Origin: Chamaea fasciata
Taxonomy: Eukaryota; Chordata; Aves; Passeriformes; Sylviidae
Assembly: GCA_029207755.1 (NCBI GenBank)
Contig: JARCOQ010000002.1
Span: 4,402,001-4,466,000 of the forward strand
Length of the DNA stretch: 64,000 nucleotides
Direction: 5' to 3'
Of this stretch, positions 1 to 10,800 are shown piece by piece (within the stretch, counting starts at the first letter, position 1; the number at the start of each line of letters is the position of its first letter). The notes below the pieces were generated by a model. The model worked only from the letters and a program-made list of their open reading frames with translations. It was not told the DNA's origin and made no database searches. Position numbers and translations under genes: made by a program.

Positions 1-314
1 AAATCTCTATACATACAGTGAATCAAGGAAATAACAACGTTCCAACAGTATGACAGGAAAATATGTCAGCAAAGCAAACCAATTTGTTTTTATTTCCTAT
101 CCTCTCTATTTTCTCCTGAGCAGCCCTTGCAGCATGTCTGGGCTGGTCCAGACTCACCAGGTGCTTTCCTGTGCAGAGCAGAGGCCAGGCCATGCACAGC
201 TGGTACATCCTGTACACCCTCAGCAGAGCATGGGGGAACTCGGGGGCTTCTTTCTTTTTGCATAATCAGGAAAGCACCCATTAACCAATCTATGCTTGTT
301 TCATTTTCCCAAAG
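1..314 (+). other. CD247: CD247 intron, 3' part
   Basis: This is non-coding DNA upstream of the penultimate CD247 exon. No match to the preceding CD247 exon (the one ending in SEIGMK in mammals) could be found here, so the rest of the gene lies outside the window on the left. The stretch ends in a pyrimidine-rich acceptor region (about 297-310) followed by AAG, CAG and CAG. I see no repeat or other gene in it. Confidence 0.7.
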
Positions 315-356
315 CAGCAGAGGCGGCGAGGCAAAGGGAATGAAGGTCTCTACCAG
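315..356 (+). CDS. CD247: CD247 (CD3 zeta) penultimate coding exon
   Basis: The exon reads QQRRRGKGNEGLYQ in frame and ends in CAG before the donor GTAGGC. Mammalian CD3 zeta has GERRRGKGHDGLYQ at this place, so identity and length fit the family. It supplies the basic RRRGKG stretch and the first tyrosine (codon 351-353) of ITAM 3. CD3 zeta is the signalling homodimer of the T-cell receptor; Lck phosphorylates its ITAM tyrosines and ZAP-70 docks there. The acceptor is uncertain by one or two codons: AAG, CAG and CAG are consecutive, so the exon may start at 315, 318 or 321, all in the same frame. Position 315 gives the same length as the mammalian exon. The junction with the next exon is phase 0. 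Confidence 0.9.
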
Positions 357-1057
357 GTAGGCACCACCTCCCGCAGCTGCTGCCCTCACCTGTCCTCCTG
401 AGTGGTTGGAGATGCCATGGCACTGTCAGGGAGGCACAGCTGGAAGTTTCCCAAGCAGGCACCAGGTGTCTCGCTAACTCCTCACTTTTGGAAGCCCCAG
501 CTATCCCTGCTCTGGGATCACAGGAACACAGGGCACAGCTGCCTTACCTGAGTAGGCTGGCAGGGAAAGGACTGGGATCACTGGAAGGGCTGTCAGGGGA
601 TGCTTCCCGGGGTTCAGAACCACCTGAGGTCCCACTGCCAACTTACTTACCCAGAGCTGCACCCGACTTCCCTTCCAGATCAAAGAGAAGCCCAAAGTTC
701 ATGATTTCGTGTCTGTTCATATAATTATCCATCCTCATTCTAGCATCAGTTAGCTCTTAATAATACACAAATAAAATGTCCTCCAAAGATCTGCAGAATC
801 AGTTAGGATCATTTGCTGTAGTCATATTTTCATAGCAATTATTCGAGATGTACCTTGCCTTCAGGTAAGTAATAGCCATTTGCACCACACAAACACTAAA
901 GAATGACTCAGGAGTAAAAACTTCTGTAGTGGGGAAAAAAAAAATCAGACTTATGCTCCTGACTGAGCCCCTGCCATCACGTTGTTGCCAGTCAGCCGGG
1001 AAGAAGAAAGCACTCACACTCATCCCTCACCTGTTTTTCTGCTTTTCTCTTTTTCAG
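357..1057 (+). other. CD247: CD247 last intron
   Basis: This is a 701-bp GT-AG intron (GTAGGC to TTTTCAG) with a strong pyrimidine tract at about 1032-1055. It contains no recognisable repeat and no second gene. The open frames in it are short and unrelated to known proteins. Confidence 0.85.
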
Positions 1058-1123
1058 GGGCTCAGTGCAGCAACCAAGGACACTTATGACGCTCTCCAAA
1101 TGCAGCCTTTGCCCCCCCGCTAA
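1058..1123 (+). CDS. CD247: CD247 (CD3 zeta) terminal coding exon with stop
   Basis: The exon starts directly after TTTTCAG and encodes [21 protein letters not shown], with the stop TAA at 1121-1123. Mammalian CD3 zeta ends in DTYDALHMQALPPR, so the identity is firm. With the previous exon it completes ITAM 3: YQGL, seven residues, then YDAL, the canonical YxxL-x7-YxxL spacing. The two tyrosine motifs are split by the intron between Q and G. Substitutions against mammals (His to Gln and Ala to Pro near the C-terminus) lie outside the tyrosine motifs. The protein acts at the plasma membrane of T and NK cells. Confidence 0.97.
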   Translation, partial: GLSAATKDTYDALQMQPLPPR

Positions 1124-1995
1124 GTGGGAGCCTCAGAGGGGATGGGCAACAGTGAGAGATGCCCACCTGCTCTGGGGAGGAGAGGGGGGAAAGCCTTTGT
1201 CATCCAGCACAAGCACTGCGTGTTTTCTGTGTGCGAGAACCTCCCTGGGTTGCTGCACAGAATCTGGACCTGGCCCTTTCCTTCTCCTCCTGAATCATGC
1301 AACTGCTTCTGCTATTAGAATGTACATATCTGTAAAGTTGTTTCCAATTATAGGGGGTATTAGGCTGATTTTTTTTTTCGTTCTGTTTTGGTAAGGTTTG
1401 TGTTGTGGGACCAGACCACACCTTCTATCAAACACAGCTATTCCTATAGCTCTTCCTTGTTTTCCAGAGTATTAAGACATGAGATTATGGCTTTATTGCA
1501 TTTAAACATTTTGCAAAGATTGGGCTGTATTTACTTCCTGTTGTATTTATCTTAAGACTATTGCACCCTTTTCACTTTAAATTTGCCTTTAAAAAACTGC
1601 TTCAGTGGAGAGCAACTTTTTTTCTTTAATTATAAAGAGTGACATGATGTTACAGTAGTGAAGTAGAGAGGCTGAATGCCAACCTTCCAGTAGGAAGAAA
1701 ACGAGCACCAACATCCCCAAAAAGATCAAGCAATGGCACTGCCACTCATCCATAAATACGAGCCAGGTAAGCTGAAAGAGAGACTTCTCTGAAGGCAGAA
1801 AAACAAAGAAAACAAGGAGATAGGTTCCCCTATTATCACTTCCAGACAACAAACTGTACAAAACCCAACATAAATGCAGTTTCCAAACCAGTCTCTCATG
1901 AGGCCGCCTCTAAAAGGTGCAGGCATCACTCCAAAGAGGTGCCAGTTCAATAATGTCACGTGTTTTTCATCAATTAATAAAACAGTGTCACAGTC
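1124..1995 (+). other. CD247: CD247 3' UTR (predicted extent)
   Basis: This is AT-rich sequence after the CD247 stop, running to the first AATAAA (1976-1981). About 870 nt is close to the roughly 1-kb mammalian CD247 3' UTR. The 3' end is predicted from the poly(A) signal only. Later AATAAA hexamers at 2571-2576 and 2587-2592 could give longer forms. Confidence 0.6.
1976..1981 (+). terminator. CD247: CD247 poly(A) signal AATAAA
   Basis: This is the first canonical AATAAA after the CD247 stop. A GTGTGTGTGTGT run at about 1998-2009 forms a good GU-rich downstream element, so cleavage would fall near 1990-1997. Both halves of a mammalian-type poly(A) site are visible. Confidence 0.65.
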
Positions 1996-3229
1996 CCGTG
2001 TGTGTGTGTAGCGAGCAGCACTGGGAATGGCACGAGCTCCTTACCTGAGGCATTCAGGCCGTCTGAAGCAGCCTGAACCCTGCAGCACCATCTCCCAGGG
2101 AAGCTGAGGAGGACAGGATTCCAACAGGAGCTCTTACACACATCCCAGAAGCTGGGCTGGGCTGTTGGGAAGTGCCCCAAACCCAGGTATCAAAGGGATA
2201 CTCACCTCCTGCTGCTGCAGCCTCAGCTTTGCCCGGGCCTCGCCAGGCTGCACAGTGAAGCCTGAAGGAATTCAGCAGGGACAAATCCAGCCCAGCAAAA
2301 CCAGGAATTTTTCACCTCGACTCAGGAACTGACCAGGCCGTCTCACCAGTCCTCACAGAAGAAGCAGAGCTAAGGCAAGGCTGCGGGGAACAAGAGCTGC
2401 TGCTCTGGGCGCTGCCCAGACGAGGTTATGTCTTCTTTCCAGGGACTGGGTGGGTTAGCAGCAGAAAAACTTGTTGAAGTGGGTGCTATGCAAGTTCAAA
2501 GGCAGTTTTACTTCTTTAGCAGTAAAACTGTACCTGAAGTAGGTGCTTGTAGCTTTTAAGGAATATTTGCAATAAATTAAAGGAAAAATAAAAGTAAACT
2601 GAGACATGGTAATGAATGTTTCTCGCTAAAAAAAAATAAAATTCCTAGATCCTTTACCGTTCACTGCAGTGACAAGAAAAATTGAGAGAACTGGGTGATA
2701 ACTGAGACAGCTGAGCTGAAAATTACAGTAAAGTTACGCTGCAAAGCACTCAGTGCAGGAACAAAGAGCGCTGGAAACAGCTTTCTCTTTTTTCTAAATC
2801 ACCACATCTGCAAGATGTAGAAATCACAAGTTTTGGCAGCATGAAATACCAACCACCAAACAATAGGAGTGAAATTCTTTGGTGGAGGGGAAAAAAATCC
2901 CCTTTATGCTCTTTATATATCAATGGATACCTTGATTTCAAAAAGCATCCAACGTTGGTTTTTGGGGCGACTCACCGTGGGGTTGAGCTGAGTCTCCTCT
3001 TTGCCTTCGGGGAGCGACTGAAGCTGTTTCTGCTTTTAGGAGAGGAGCTGATAAATACAGAATTAGAACAAAAGCTTCAAGCAGAGTGCATAAAGCCCGG
3101 GCTCTCCTGCAGTCTGACAAGACAAAGGGCACCACAGATCAATCTTCTGGCCCAGTTTGATGCACGGGGGAAGGGGAAGCAGCCTCCCCCCCGACACATT
3201 TAAAAACTACAAACAAGTGCATACATGTT
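1996..3229. other. Intergenic DNA between convergent CD247 and POU2F1
   Basis: About 1.2 kb separates the two predicted 3' ends. It holds two extra plus-strand AATAAA hexamers (2571-2576 and 2587-2592) and otherwise unique-looking sequence. A 120-codon open plus frame at 2841-3203 resembles no protein I know and I do not call it a gene. The tail-to-tail order CD247/POU2F1 is the same as in human. Confidence 0.6.
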
Positions 3230-3247
3230 AAAACACTTGGAAAATGG

Positions 3248-3253
3248 TTTAAT
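3248..3253 (-). terminator. POU2F1: Predicted distal POU2F1 poly(A) signal ATTAAA
   Basis: On the minus strand ATTAAA is followed within 15-50 nt by a T/GT-rich stretch (complement of about 3195-3235). It is the last good signal before the CD247 3' end and gives a 3' UTR length matching the mammalian gene. AATAAA is the commoner hexamer; ATTAAA is the second most used. Confidence 0.6.
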
Positions 3254-3419
3254 GATGTTTACAACAGAAATGAACTGTACAATTACAGTAAGTTTAATAT
3301 ATATAAAAAATTACAGCAGACAAATGCATCTACACAAAATCTACCTTTTCATTCTGATTTACTGTAATCTACACAATCTCTCAATGCCTACAGCTATCTG
3401 TAGGCAACCACTGGGAAAA

Positions 3420-3449
3420 TAATAATAATAATAATATAATAATAATAAA
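3420..3449. repeat. (AAT)n simple repeat
   Basis: AAT units with one interruption, lying in the POU2F1 3' UTR. On the plus strand the run ends in AATAAAG, which looks like a poly(A) signal but lies inside a repeat and far from CD247. Confidence 0.9.
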
Positions 3450-4149
3450 GGACATCTTTAAAGAGACAGCATTTCGCCTTCCTCCTCTCCCTTAGTGTGA
3501 TCAGCAAGGTTTTGAAATGTGTGGGACTCTCACATTTCAGTCTCAAGAAAAGCTTGGGTTGCGTTTGGGTAGGGTACTCCCATCATGGCCCTTGATTTCA
3601 AGTGTTCTGCTGACCTCAAGTGTAAAAATGCAGTGTATGAGGAAGGGCAAGAGAAAAAAAAAAACCTCCCAGCCAGTGTAAGCAGGCAGTTGCGCAGAGC
3701 AGTGAAACCATTAGGACCAAAAACTTGTCTTATTTAGAAGAAAAAAAAAAAAGCAAAAAGGGACTGCCCAGACATCACAGACATCCACAAATCCTCATTT
3801 CTTTGAAAATTATTATCAGATTTGGAAGAAAGGGCTTGGTTTTCCACTCCCAATTCTTCCTACAAAGGGGTAGTTTTCGAACTAACAGGTTAAATATTTT
3901 TTGAAAACAAAATTTCAGCTACTTCCTCTTTGGCTCACCCCTTAAAAACAACGAAACCCCCTCGGCACTGAGAAAGAACCTCAGGTCAGTGGGGGAAATA
4001 AAAAAGAACATGCTGTCTCTTTAAAAAGAAAGAAAGAATCCCAGTTGGGAGCGGCCATCAGTGAAAATGCGATCCAAATTGGCGGTCTGGTGGAAATTCC
4101 TCACGGAATATTATGTACAGTTTAAAAACCCTTTGTAGTCGGTTTTTCT

Positions 4150-4155
4150 TTTATT
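4150..4155 (-). terminator. POU2F1: Possible alternative POU2F1 poly(A) signal AATAAA
   Basis: This is a canonical AATAAA on the minus strand inside an AT-rich ATAATAATAAAAG context, about 0.9 kb before the predicted distal end. The downstream sequence is only moderately GT-rich. Use is uncertain. Confidence 0.3.
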
Positions 4156-5880
4156 ATTATTTATGAACACCTAGGCAGTGAAAACCGTTATGTTAATACA
4201 TACATAGACACACCCAAAACATACAAAAATACTATTATTTCAAACTACTAAGAATAGGACAAGTTCAGTTATCTCCATGCTATGACTTTAAGAGCATTAC
4301 ACTGAAACAAACAAGAATTTAAACGACAATTTTTTAATATCCCAGAAATATACCAAAATATACATCTAAGCTTTGGAATTACTGAGGTTAGACTAATGCA
4401 AGTGCTGGGTAATCGTACTTAATACACAAGTCTAAGGTTCTGCAGGAAAGAAATTATCTTTGGTATCTGCATCAGGCTAATAATATTAACATTTGGATTT
4501 TGCTTTGGGATAGAGCTTGTCTGACCCTAGAACCAAACACCCCCCAATCAACTGAGATTAAAAAGATCCATGTAAAAAGTTCCTCCATTTGCAATCCCCC
4601 CCCAAAAGTTAAAAAGTCACAGGCATCTACCTAGCATAAAAGGTTGAGAAATACAATGCATAGTTGCACAGTGGTGCTGCAAAAAGAAAAGAAATCTAGA
4701 AAAAAGGAACTAGAGGAGAAATGAAAAGCTGCTTCTTCTTCTTTCAGGGATTTCTCACGACAGGACAGCCTCTTCCAAGCAGTGAAAGGGGGGGGAAGCT
4801 CAGAAGTGCACCTCAGCGTGTATTAATCAACATCACCCAGCCCCCAGAGGGTTAAAGCACCCAGCAGAGCAGCCAATCCTGCACCCAAGTCTTCAGCTCC
4901 TCAACCCACCTGCGAAGCCCCGGCCTCCCCTCCCAGCGCCTGCGCCCCAGATCTCACCCCGGAGCCGGGAGGTGCTGCCCAGGGCTGGCTCTGGAGCCCC
5001 GGGCGGGCAGCGACCCTGGCCCGGCCGGCCTCACAGGTGGGCTTGGTGCTGAAGACGCCCTTTGTCTTTGGTTTGTTTGTTTGTTTTGAGTTTATACAAT
5101 CATTAGGAAATCTTTGGTTTTGGCTGGAAATTTTAAAAGAACAAAACAAAACAAAGAAACCTCCCCCTCCCGACTTATAGCAGCCACCGTGACCTGACAA
5201 AGCTTCTCTTTCCCATGGGAGTAGGGGAACTACATTCAAATAAAGATGGACCGGGTTAAGGATGCAGCTTCTGGCCAGGTTGGGCAGTGGGGAAGGGATA
5301 CAGGATTGTCAAATAATAAAGAAGAAAATTAAGTATTTGGAGATTTCTATCCTTTTTTTTTTTTTTTTCTTTTTCCTTTTTCTTTTTTTGGTCATGTTAA
5401 AAAGTGAGTAGCATGTACGCAGCACTGGGCTGAGAGAGCCTCCAGGCCCTGGAGCTCAGCGTGGCTCCGGGATGGGAAAAGGCAGCGTGGGTGGCCCTTT
5501 TCCATGGAGAGTGGAGGGGAGGGAGTGGATATTCACAGACTAATCAAGAGGACCCCTTGTAACCAAAGGAAATAAGATAAGATTGCAATTTGCCCTCACT
5601 TTGCAGTAGCTTTTAAGCAGCGACATTCAGAGGCGTTAGGGGGTCACTCCCCAGGTTGCAGGTCACGGGGTGCTATAGGCCAGAGTTCAGTGTTAATCAA
5701 AGGAGGGAGGGCAGACTTGGCAACTCTGTGGGGTTTGGAGAAAGTTAAAGCAAGTTACTCAGTTACGAGTTAGAAATGAGGTATACGACAGCTCCTGTAC
5801 CTGTGGCGGATAACCACCCCACACCTACTCACACCTAGCCTTAGATACTACCACAGAGGAAGGAAATGGAACAACGGCAC

Positions 5881-6180
5881 TGGCGGGGACGAAGGAGCTC
5901 CTGCCCGGGCCCTCGGCACGGAGCGCTGGCACACGGGGGCACACGGGGGCCCACGGGGACACACGGGGACACACGGGGACACACGGGGCTCTCCAGCCCT
6001 CCCCGAGCCCCCGCGGCCGTGCCTTCCCTTCCCCGCGCTGCAGGGAGCTGTGCCCCGGCTCCCGGGAACTCGCGGGGAGCGGCCCCGAGCTCCAAGCCGT
6101 TCTCTTTGCGTTGTCCCCTCGGACTCGCTCAGGCGCAGGGAGCACCGGGGTCACGGAGGCCGACACGTGCAGAGTGAATG
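5881..6180. other. CpG-dense block in the POU2F1 3' UTR
   Basis: I count 33 CpG dinucleotides in these 300 bases, far above the AT-rich surroundings. It includes the decanucleotide repeat at 5930-5988. It meets the look of a small CpG island but sits inside a 3' UTR. No convincing TSS motif or conserved protein was recognised on either strand. Confidence 0.6.
5930..5988. repeat. Decanucleotide minisatellite, unit CACACGGGG(G/A)
   Basis: About six tandem 10-bp units of the type CACACGGGGA or CACACGGGGG, the third one altered to CCCACGGGGA. Each unit contains one CpG. It lies in the CpG-dense block of the 3' UTR and explains the repetitive open frames there. Confidence 0.85.
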
Positions 6181-7440
6181 GGGGAAGAACTAGAGGGTTT
6201 GTCTCTACTGCCTTGTTCTCAGGACACTGTCACGGGTGCTCTTGTTCCTAAATCGTTTCTCAAGGGCGTTGTGCGATCTCCAACGAGTTGCCCCTCGGCA
6301 TGCCATTCCCTAAGGTCTCGGGATTCCTACTGTTCAATAATTTCAGGGTTTTATAGCACCGCAACGTGCCGGCTTGGAACGCACACGAAGTTCTGACATT
6401 CAGGGAACAGGGCTTCCGCAGCCGCTGCCACAGAATTCAGCAAAGGCAGTGTGAATCCTGAAGTGGGGCCTACAACAGACAAGACAATTTTTGGGAGGGA
6501 AGGGGAAGCTAACGTGATAAATTAAGTATCTTCCGGTATTATGTAAAGCTCTGCCGGAGAATATTCCCCAGCAGACCGACACAGTTTTAAGACAGATCAG
6601 CATTTTGGTCTGAGCTATTTGACAATGTCCTGTTTGGTAGAGAGATGAAATAAGGCAGAGGGGGTGTGTTCCAGTTCTGGGGCCGAGCCTCAGCAGCACT
6701 AAGGAACGCCAAAGGGTATCGTCTTCCCTCGCCTCCCACAAGCTGTTTCATTTCCTTCCTCAGATTTGTTTTCCATAAAGCACACCTTGTTTTCCACTTC
6801 TTTTGTTCCAAGTGCTCTTTTCTTTGAGAAGTCATTTCTTCAATATCCCTATTACCTATCTATAAATCTAACTAGCTCTTTGAAAAGTCACACAATATTA
6901 ATACCACTTTTACATAATGTCAGAACAACAATTCTATTAGTAAAGCTTTCAGTGAAGTTCTGCAACCCGATCGGTGTCCGGAGGAAGAATAGCTGGACAA
7001 CCCGCTCTCCCCATTCCTCCCTCCCTTTCTTCACAAGAGCTCACCAAGTTCACTGATAAAACAGCTCAGCCCAATAGCACGATACATGAACACGTACAAG
7101 GCTACTTTGGGGAGCAAAGAAAGGAGTCTTCAAGGTCCCTCCCTCAAGAGAAAGACCATATGCAAAAGCTGTTGAACAGACTCTGACCTTGGACTACACT
7201 GCTTCCACATTTGAAGGAAAGAAACAGTTTTCCCTGACTGTATCCCAACATCAGCCTAAGACCCGCAGCACTGGGCAAACCCCAGACACCGTTTGTCCTC
7301 ACAGAGCCAAAGCAACTCCATGCAGAAAAGGTGGGAGTACCCGCAAGAGATGAGGTCCTTAGAGGAAGGGACACTGACCCAAAGCTCAAAAAACCCCCAC
7401 CCAGCTTTTCCTCTTACCCGCTCTGAGAACAGCAGAGCTG

Positions 7441-7800
7441 ACAACTTATCAGTGCCTTTGGTTCCCTACGAGGCCGCTGGGAATTCTCCGTCCCCAGCGG
7501 AGTCGAGCTCCTTTAGAAACCCAGCTCTCGCTCCCCGCACGCAGCCGGCGCCGGCTGGCGCTCGCACGCACTCGCACACACACCCACCCACGCACACCTC
7601 GCCCTCTTCCCCCGCTCCGGCAGCCTCGGGGAAACGGGAAGGGAGCCTTGGAGCCCGCACGGAGCCGCCTGCAACACCCTCCCAAGGCAAGAACCACTCG
7701 CTCTTCTGCTACTCCCACCGCAACACCGAGACATCGGCCAGGAGAACGACCGGGTCCCTCGCCAACACCACCGCAAAGCTCCTCTCCCACAACCGTCTCA
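7441..7800. other. Second CpG-dense block in the POU2F1 3' UTR
   Basis: I count 33 CpGs in 360 bases. Open frames of 120 codons (minus) and 205 codons (plus) overlap it, but their products are Arg/Pro/Gly/Ser-rich low complexity of the kind that GC-rich DNA gives in several frames. I see no domain and make no gene call. Confidence 0.55.
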
Positions 7801-10800
7801 CAGTATTCCAACCCTTTCAGGCAGACCAGCCAGGTGTTAGGAGTAGGTTAGCTTTCACCTCTCTCAGTTTGGTTTTTTTCTTTCATAGTTTTTGGTCTAG
7901 ACAGGATTAGCATTGCTATTAGAAAAGGAAGTGTTTAAAAAGTTTTCCACCTATTATCAAGCACTACAAGCCCTACATTCAGTAACAAGACAAGGGGGAT
8001 AAAAGGAACCTGTTTCACTTTTGCTCTCCCAGATAGATTAAGATGCGACAACCATTCTTGTCCCTCCCTGGAGTTAAAACACAGCGGACCCAGTTCAGCT
8101 CTGGAGCAACTCAACTCAACTGAAACGGATTTCCAGCCCCGAGGTGGATCCTAGCCCAGTACAGCCATCTCTCCCCCGGGCCTCCCCGGTATTTGTTGCC
8201 TCATCTTCAGATCCCAGCGAGGGGCAAGGGAAGGCCAAGAGGGAGGGAAGTGTGCGCACACTCGAAAGGACCCTGAACAGCAGCCCCATCAGTAACCTGC
8301 ATGCCACCACGTGCTGTGCTGCAGATTAGACCACAGATAAACCAACCAAACAACAATCCCAAACCCAGGAGCGACAAAATGTTTCCTTTGGCAAGACAGA
8401 TACAAGGAAAAAAATTTATGAGCAAACATTTTCCTTCTAACACAGTCAAACCCCCTTCTCTCCCCCCAACATCCACCCACCCCCACCCGACCCTATAAAG
8501 TTGTAACCTATAAACAGGATCTCAAATACATACAGCATAATCATGTTTATCAATCATAATAAACCATCAGTTCAACTAAACTCTACAGCTAGAATTATCT
8601 CCACTATTTATAAAGTTTGCTTTTCTCTTCTGATTTTTTTTCAGTTTAAAACCAGTTCTGCGACAATGCTAAGCTATGCTGAGGTATTTTATGAAGGTGC
8701 CAGAAGCCAGCTGCTACCCACAAGTATTGTTCTCAGAGCTGTATGGTGCTACCTTTCGCTCAGGGAAGATGGGGAAGGAGCAAGGAGGGAAAGAGGCAGA
8801 GGGATGGAGACAGGGAGGGAGAAAGGGGGCCCAGATTATTCCAGTTATGGACGGTTCTTAGCAGGGCAACGCTGACGGACCTAAAAGCAGCCCCAAGACA
8901 AAGCTCAGTGGCTGCCTCATGTTTAGGAATTTGGTCAGAGAAGAAGTACCTGATACGTTCTACATGCCGACCTTATTTGTCTACTCGAGTAAAGGGTGTC
9001 TTTTCTCCCACAGTTCAACTATTTGTAATTTCAGTGCAATCTCCCTAACGCCCTCCAAACAGCATCCCAACAGGGGTAAAAATTCAGAGCATGTCCCCAC
9101 TTGGAGTATCCTGGGAGAAGTGGCAGACAGATCGAGCGTAGATAGATAAGCTGAAAAAAATCAGGTTTTTTCTCCATGTATTACTGTGTCCGTTTGTGAA
9201 GATATGCAAATAGAGGAATTGCTTTTCATCGTTCCAAAAGCACTGAAACTACTTGCAGTGACACAGAGGGAACCAGGTACCACTCACATCGTGGAGACAA
9301 AAGGTACGAGCATCTTAAGAAACTCTGAGCCAACAACTTTTTGACAAAATCTCTCTCCTGTCAAATACCTTTAAAGTATTTTAGGGGACTCCCCCCTGGA
9401 AAGAAGAGAGAAACTCACAAGCAGCTGCAAGAGTTTTAATGAGTGAGAAGGGCAGAAGTTGTGCAAGATAGGTGTCTTGAATTCTATATTGCTATAGTAC
9501 TTTGGGAGGGAGAGGGCAGATGTACTGGTTGCAAAAATAGAAAGGGATTTGAGTTGGCTGTGTGAGAACTGACAACCACAAATGCAGTGGGGGGGCAGCA
9601 GGCCAGCTTATTCCTTTGGTAATACTCCACCCTAGGCAACATCCAACAGGGACAGACAGGCCCTGCTGGGGTACAGGGTGTGGAGAAAAACAGCATTTAA
9701 CCACTTCAGGCAGAACAAGAACAGGGAATAGTGACTCTTCATAAAGTTAATGAGGCAATAAAAACACCTACACTTTAAACTTCCAGTTTAAAACCAAGTA
9801 TCACTGAAAATTTGGATCATGCATTATTTTATCCACCCCAAAACACCTGTCTCTTTAAGATCATTTTGTATCTTTATATATTTCTTTATCTAAGAAAATA
9901 GGAATTGATATTTAAGGTAAATTGAGATGTTGCTTTGGTTTAGTATCTGTGGTATGGCTCCAGCTGTAAGGGTTGTGCTGCTCCATTTGCAACAACAACA
10001 AAAAAGAGGGAATTCCTGTTTTAAGGAACTTTGCCTCGCAGGAATGTGCACTGAGTTAAGGAATTGACTCTCCTGTGTCCTTCACTAACTCAACTGCAGA
10101 AATGTGTCAAAGTACCCGTGTGAGGCTTACAGGGGTGGCATTTGAACATTAGTTCATAGTTCCAAGAGATGTCTACGTGCACATCCACACCACCACACAG
10201 TGAATGATAAAAATGTACTTCAACTAACACGTTGTACAGTAACTCAGAAACAAAATAAATGCTCTGTAGGAAATCTAAGCAGATGTAACAATTGCAAGCA
10301 GCCACACACCTGTGTGTACTTTCTTTGGGCTGTTTGTGAATCCCTCCACGGTGACTGTGGAGAGTGGGTTCTAAGGAGACCAAAGTGTGCTAAAGCAAAA
10401 CATGTTTTTCTTAAGATCAGAAGAAAATGTCATCACCAAGCTACAGGACCAACTCCTGAAGCCATTCTCTATTTTCGACCTTTCGGGCATATCTGTGTAT
10501 GTGTCCCTGGAAATCTCTTGCTTTTGGAACTATCCCAGTCCACAGGGAGAGTTTTTCACCTTCTCTTTTCTTGCCTGGGTACTGTGACATGCTTGCAACT
10601 ATGAAAAGCAACCCTCTCACCTTTAAATACGGAGACATGGAACTCCGAAAAAGAGATGCTATAATCCTTTTCCAACACACCACCAAACTTCTTGTGTTCA
10701 TATTCACTGGGTCTGTACACAATTGTTATTGTTTCTTTTCAGATGCATCAATTTCTGCTGCCAGCATGATGATGATTTAAAAAAGGAAGTTCCGCTAAAT

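Noticed and set aside
2841..3203. 120-codon plus frame in the intergenic gap
   Set aside because: No similarity that I recognise and no splice or promoter support; it lies between the two gene ends.
3420..3449. Plus-strand AATAAA at the end of an AAT repeat as CD247 poly(A) signal
   Set aside because: It is explained by the repeat, and better signals with a GT-rich downstream element lie much closer to the CD247 stop.
5825..6177. Open frames of 103-113 codons on both strands
   Set aside because: They are generated by the decanucleotide minisatellite and CpG-dense DNA; the products are repetitive.
7293..7910. 205-codon plus-strand open frame
   Set aside because: It lies in the GC-rich block of the POU2F1 3' UTR, is low in complexity (Pro/Ser/Thr/Arg), overlaps an equally open minus frame and shows no known domain.
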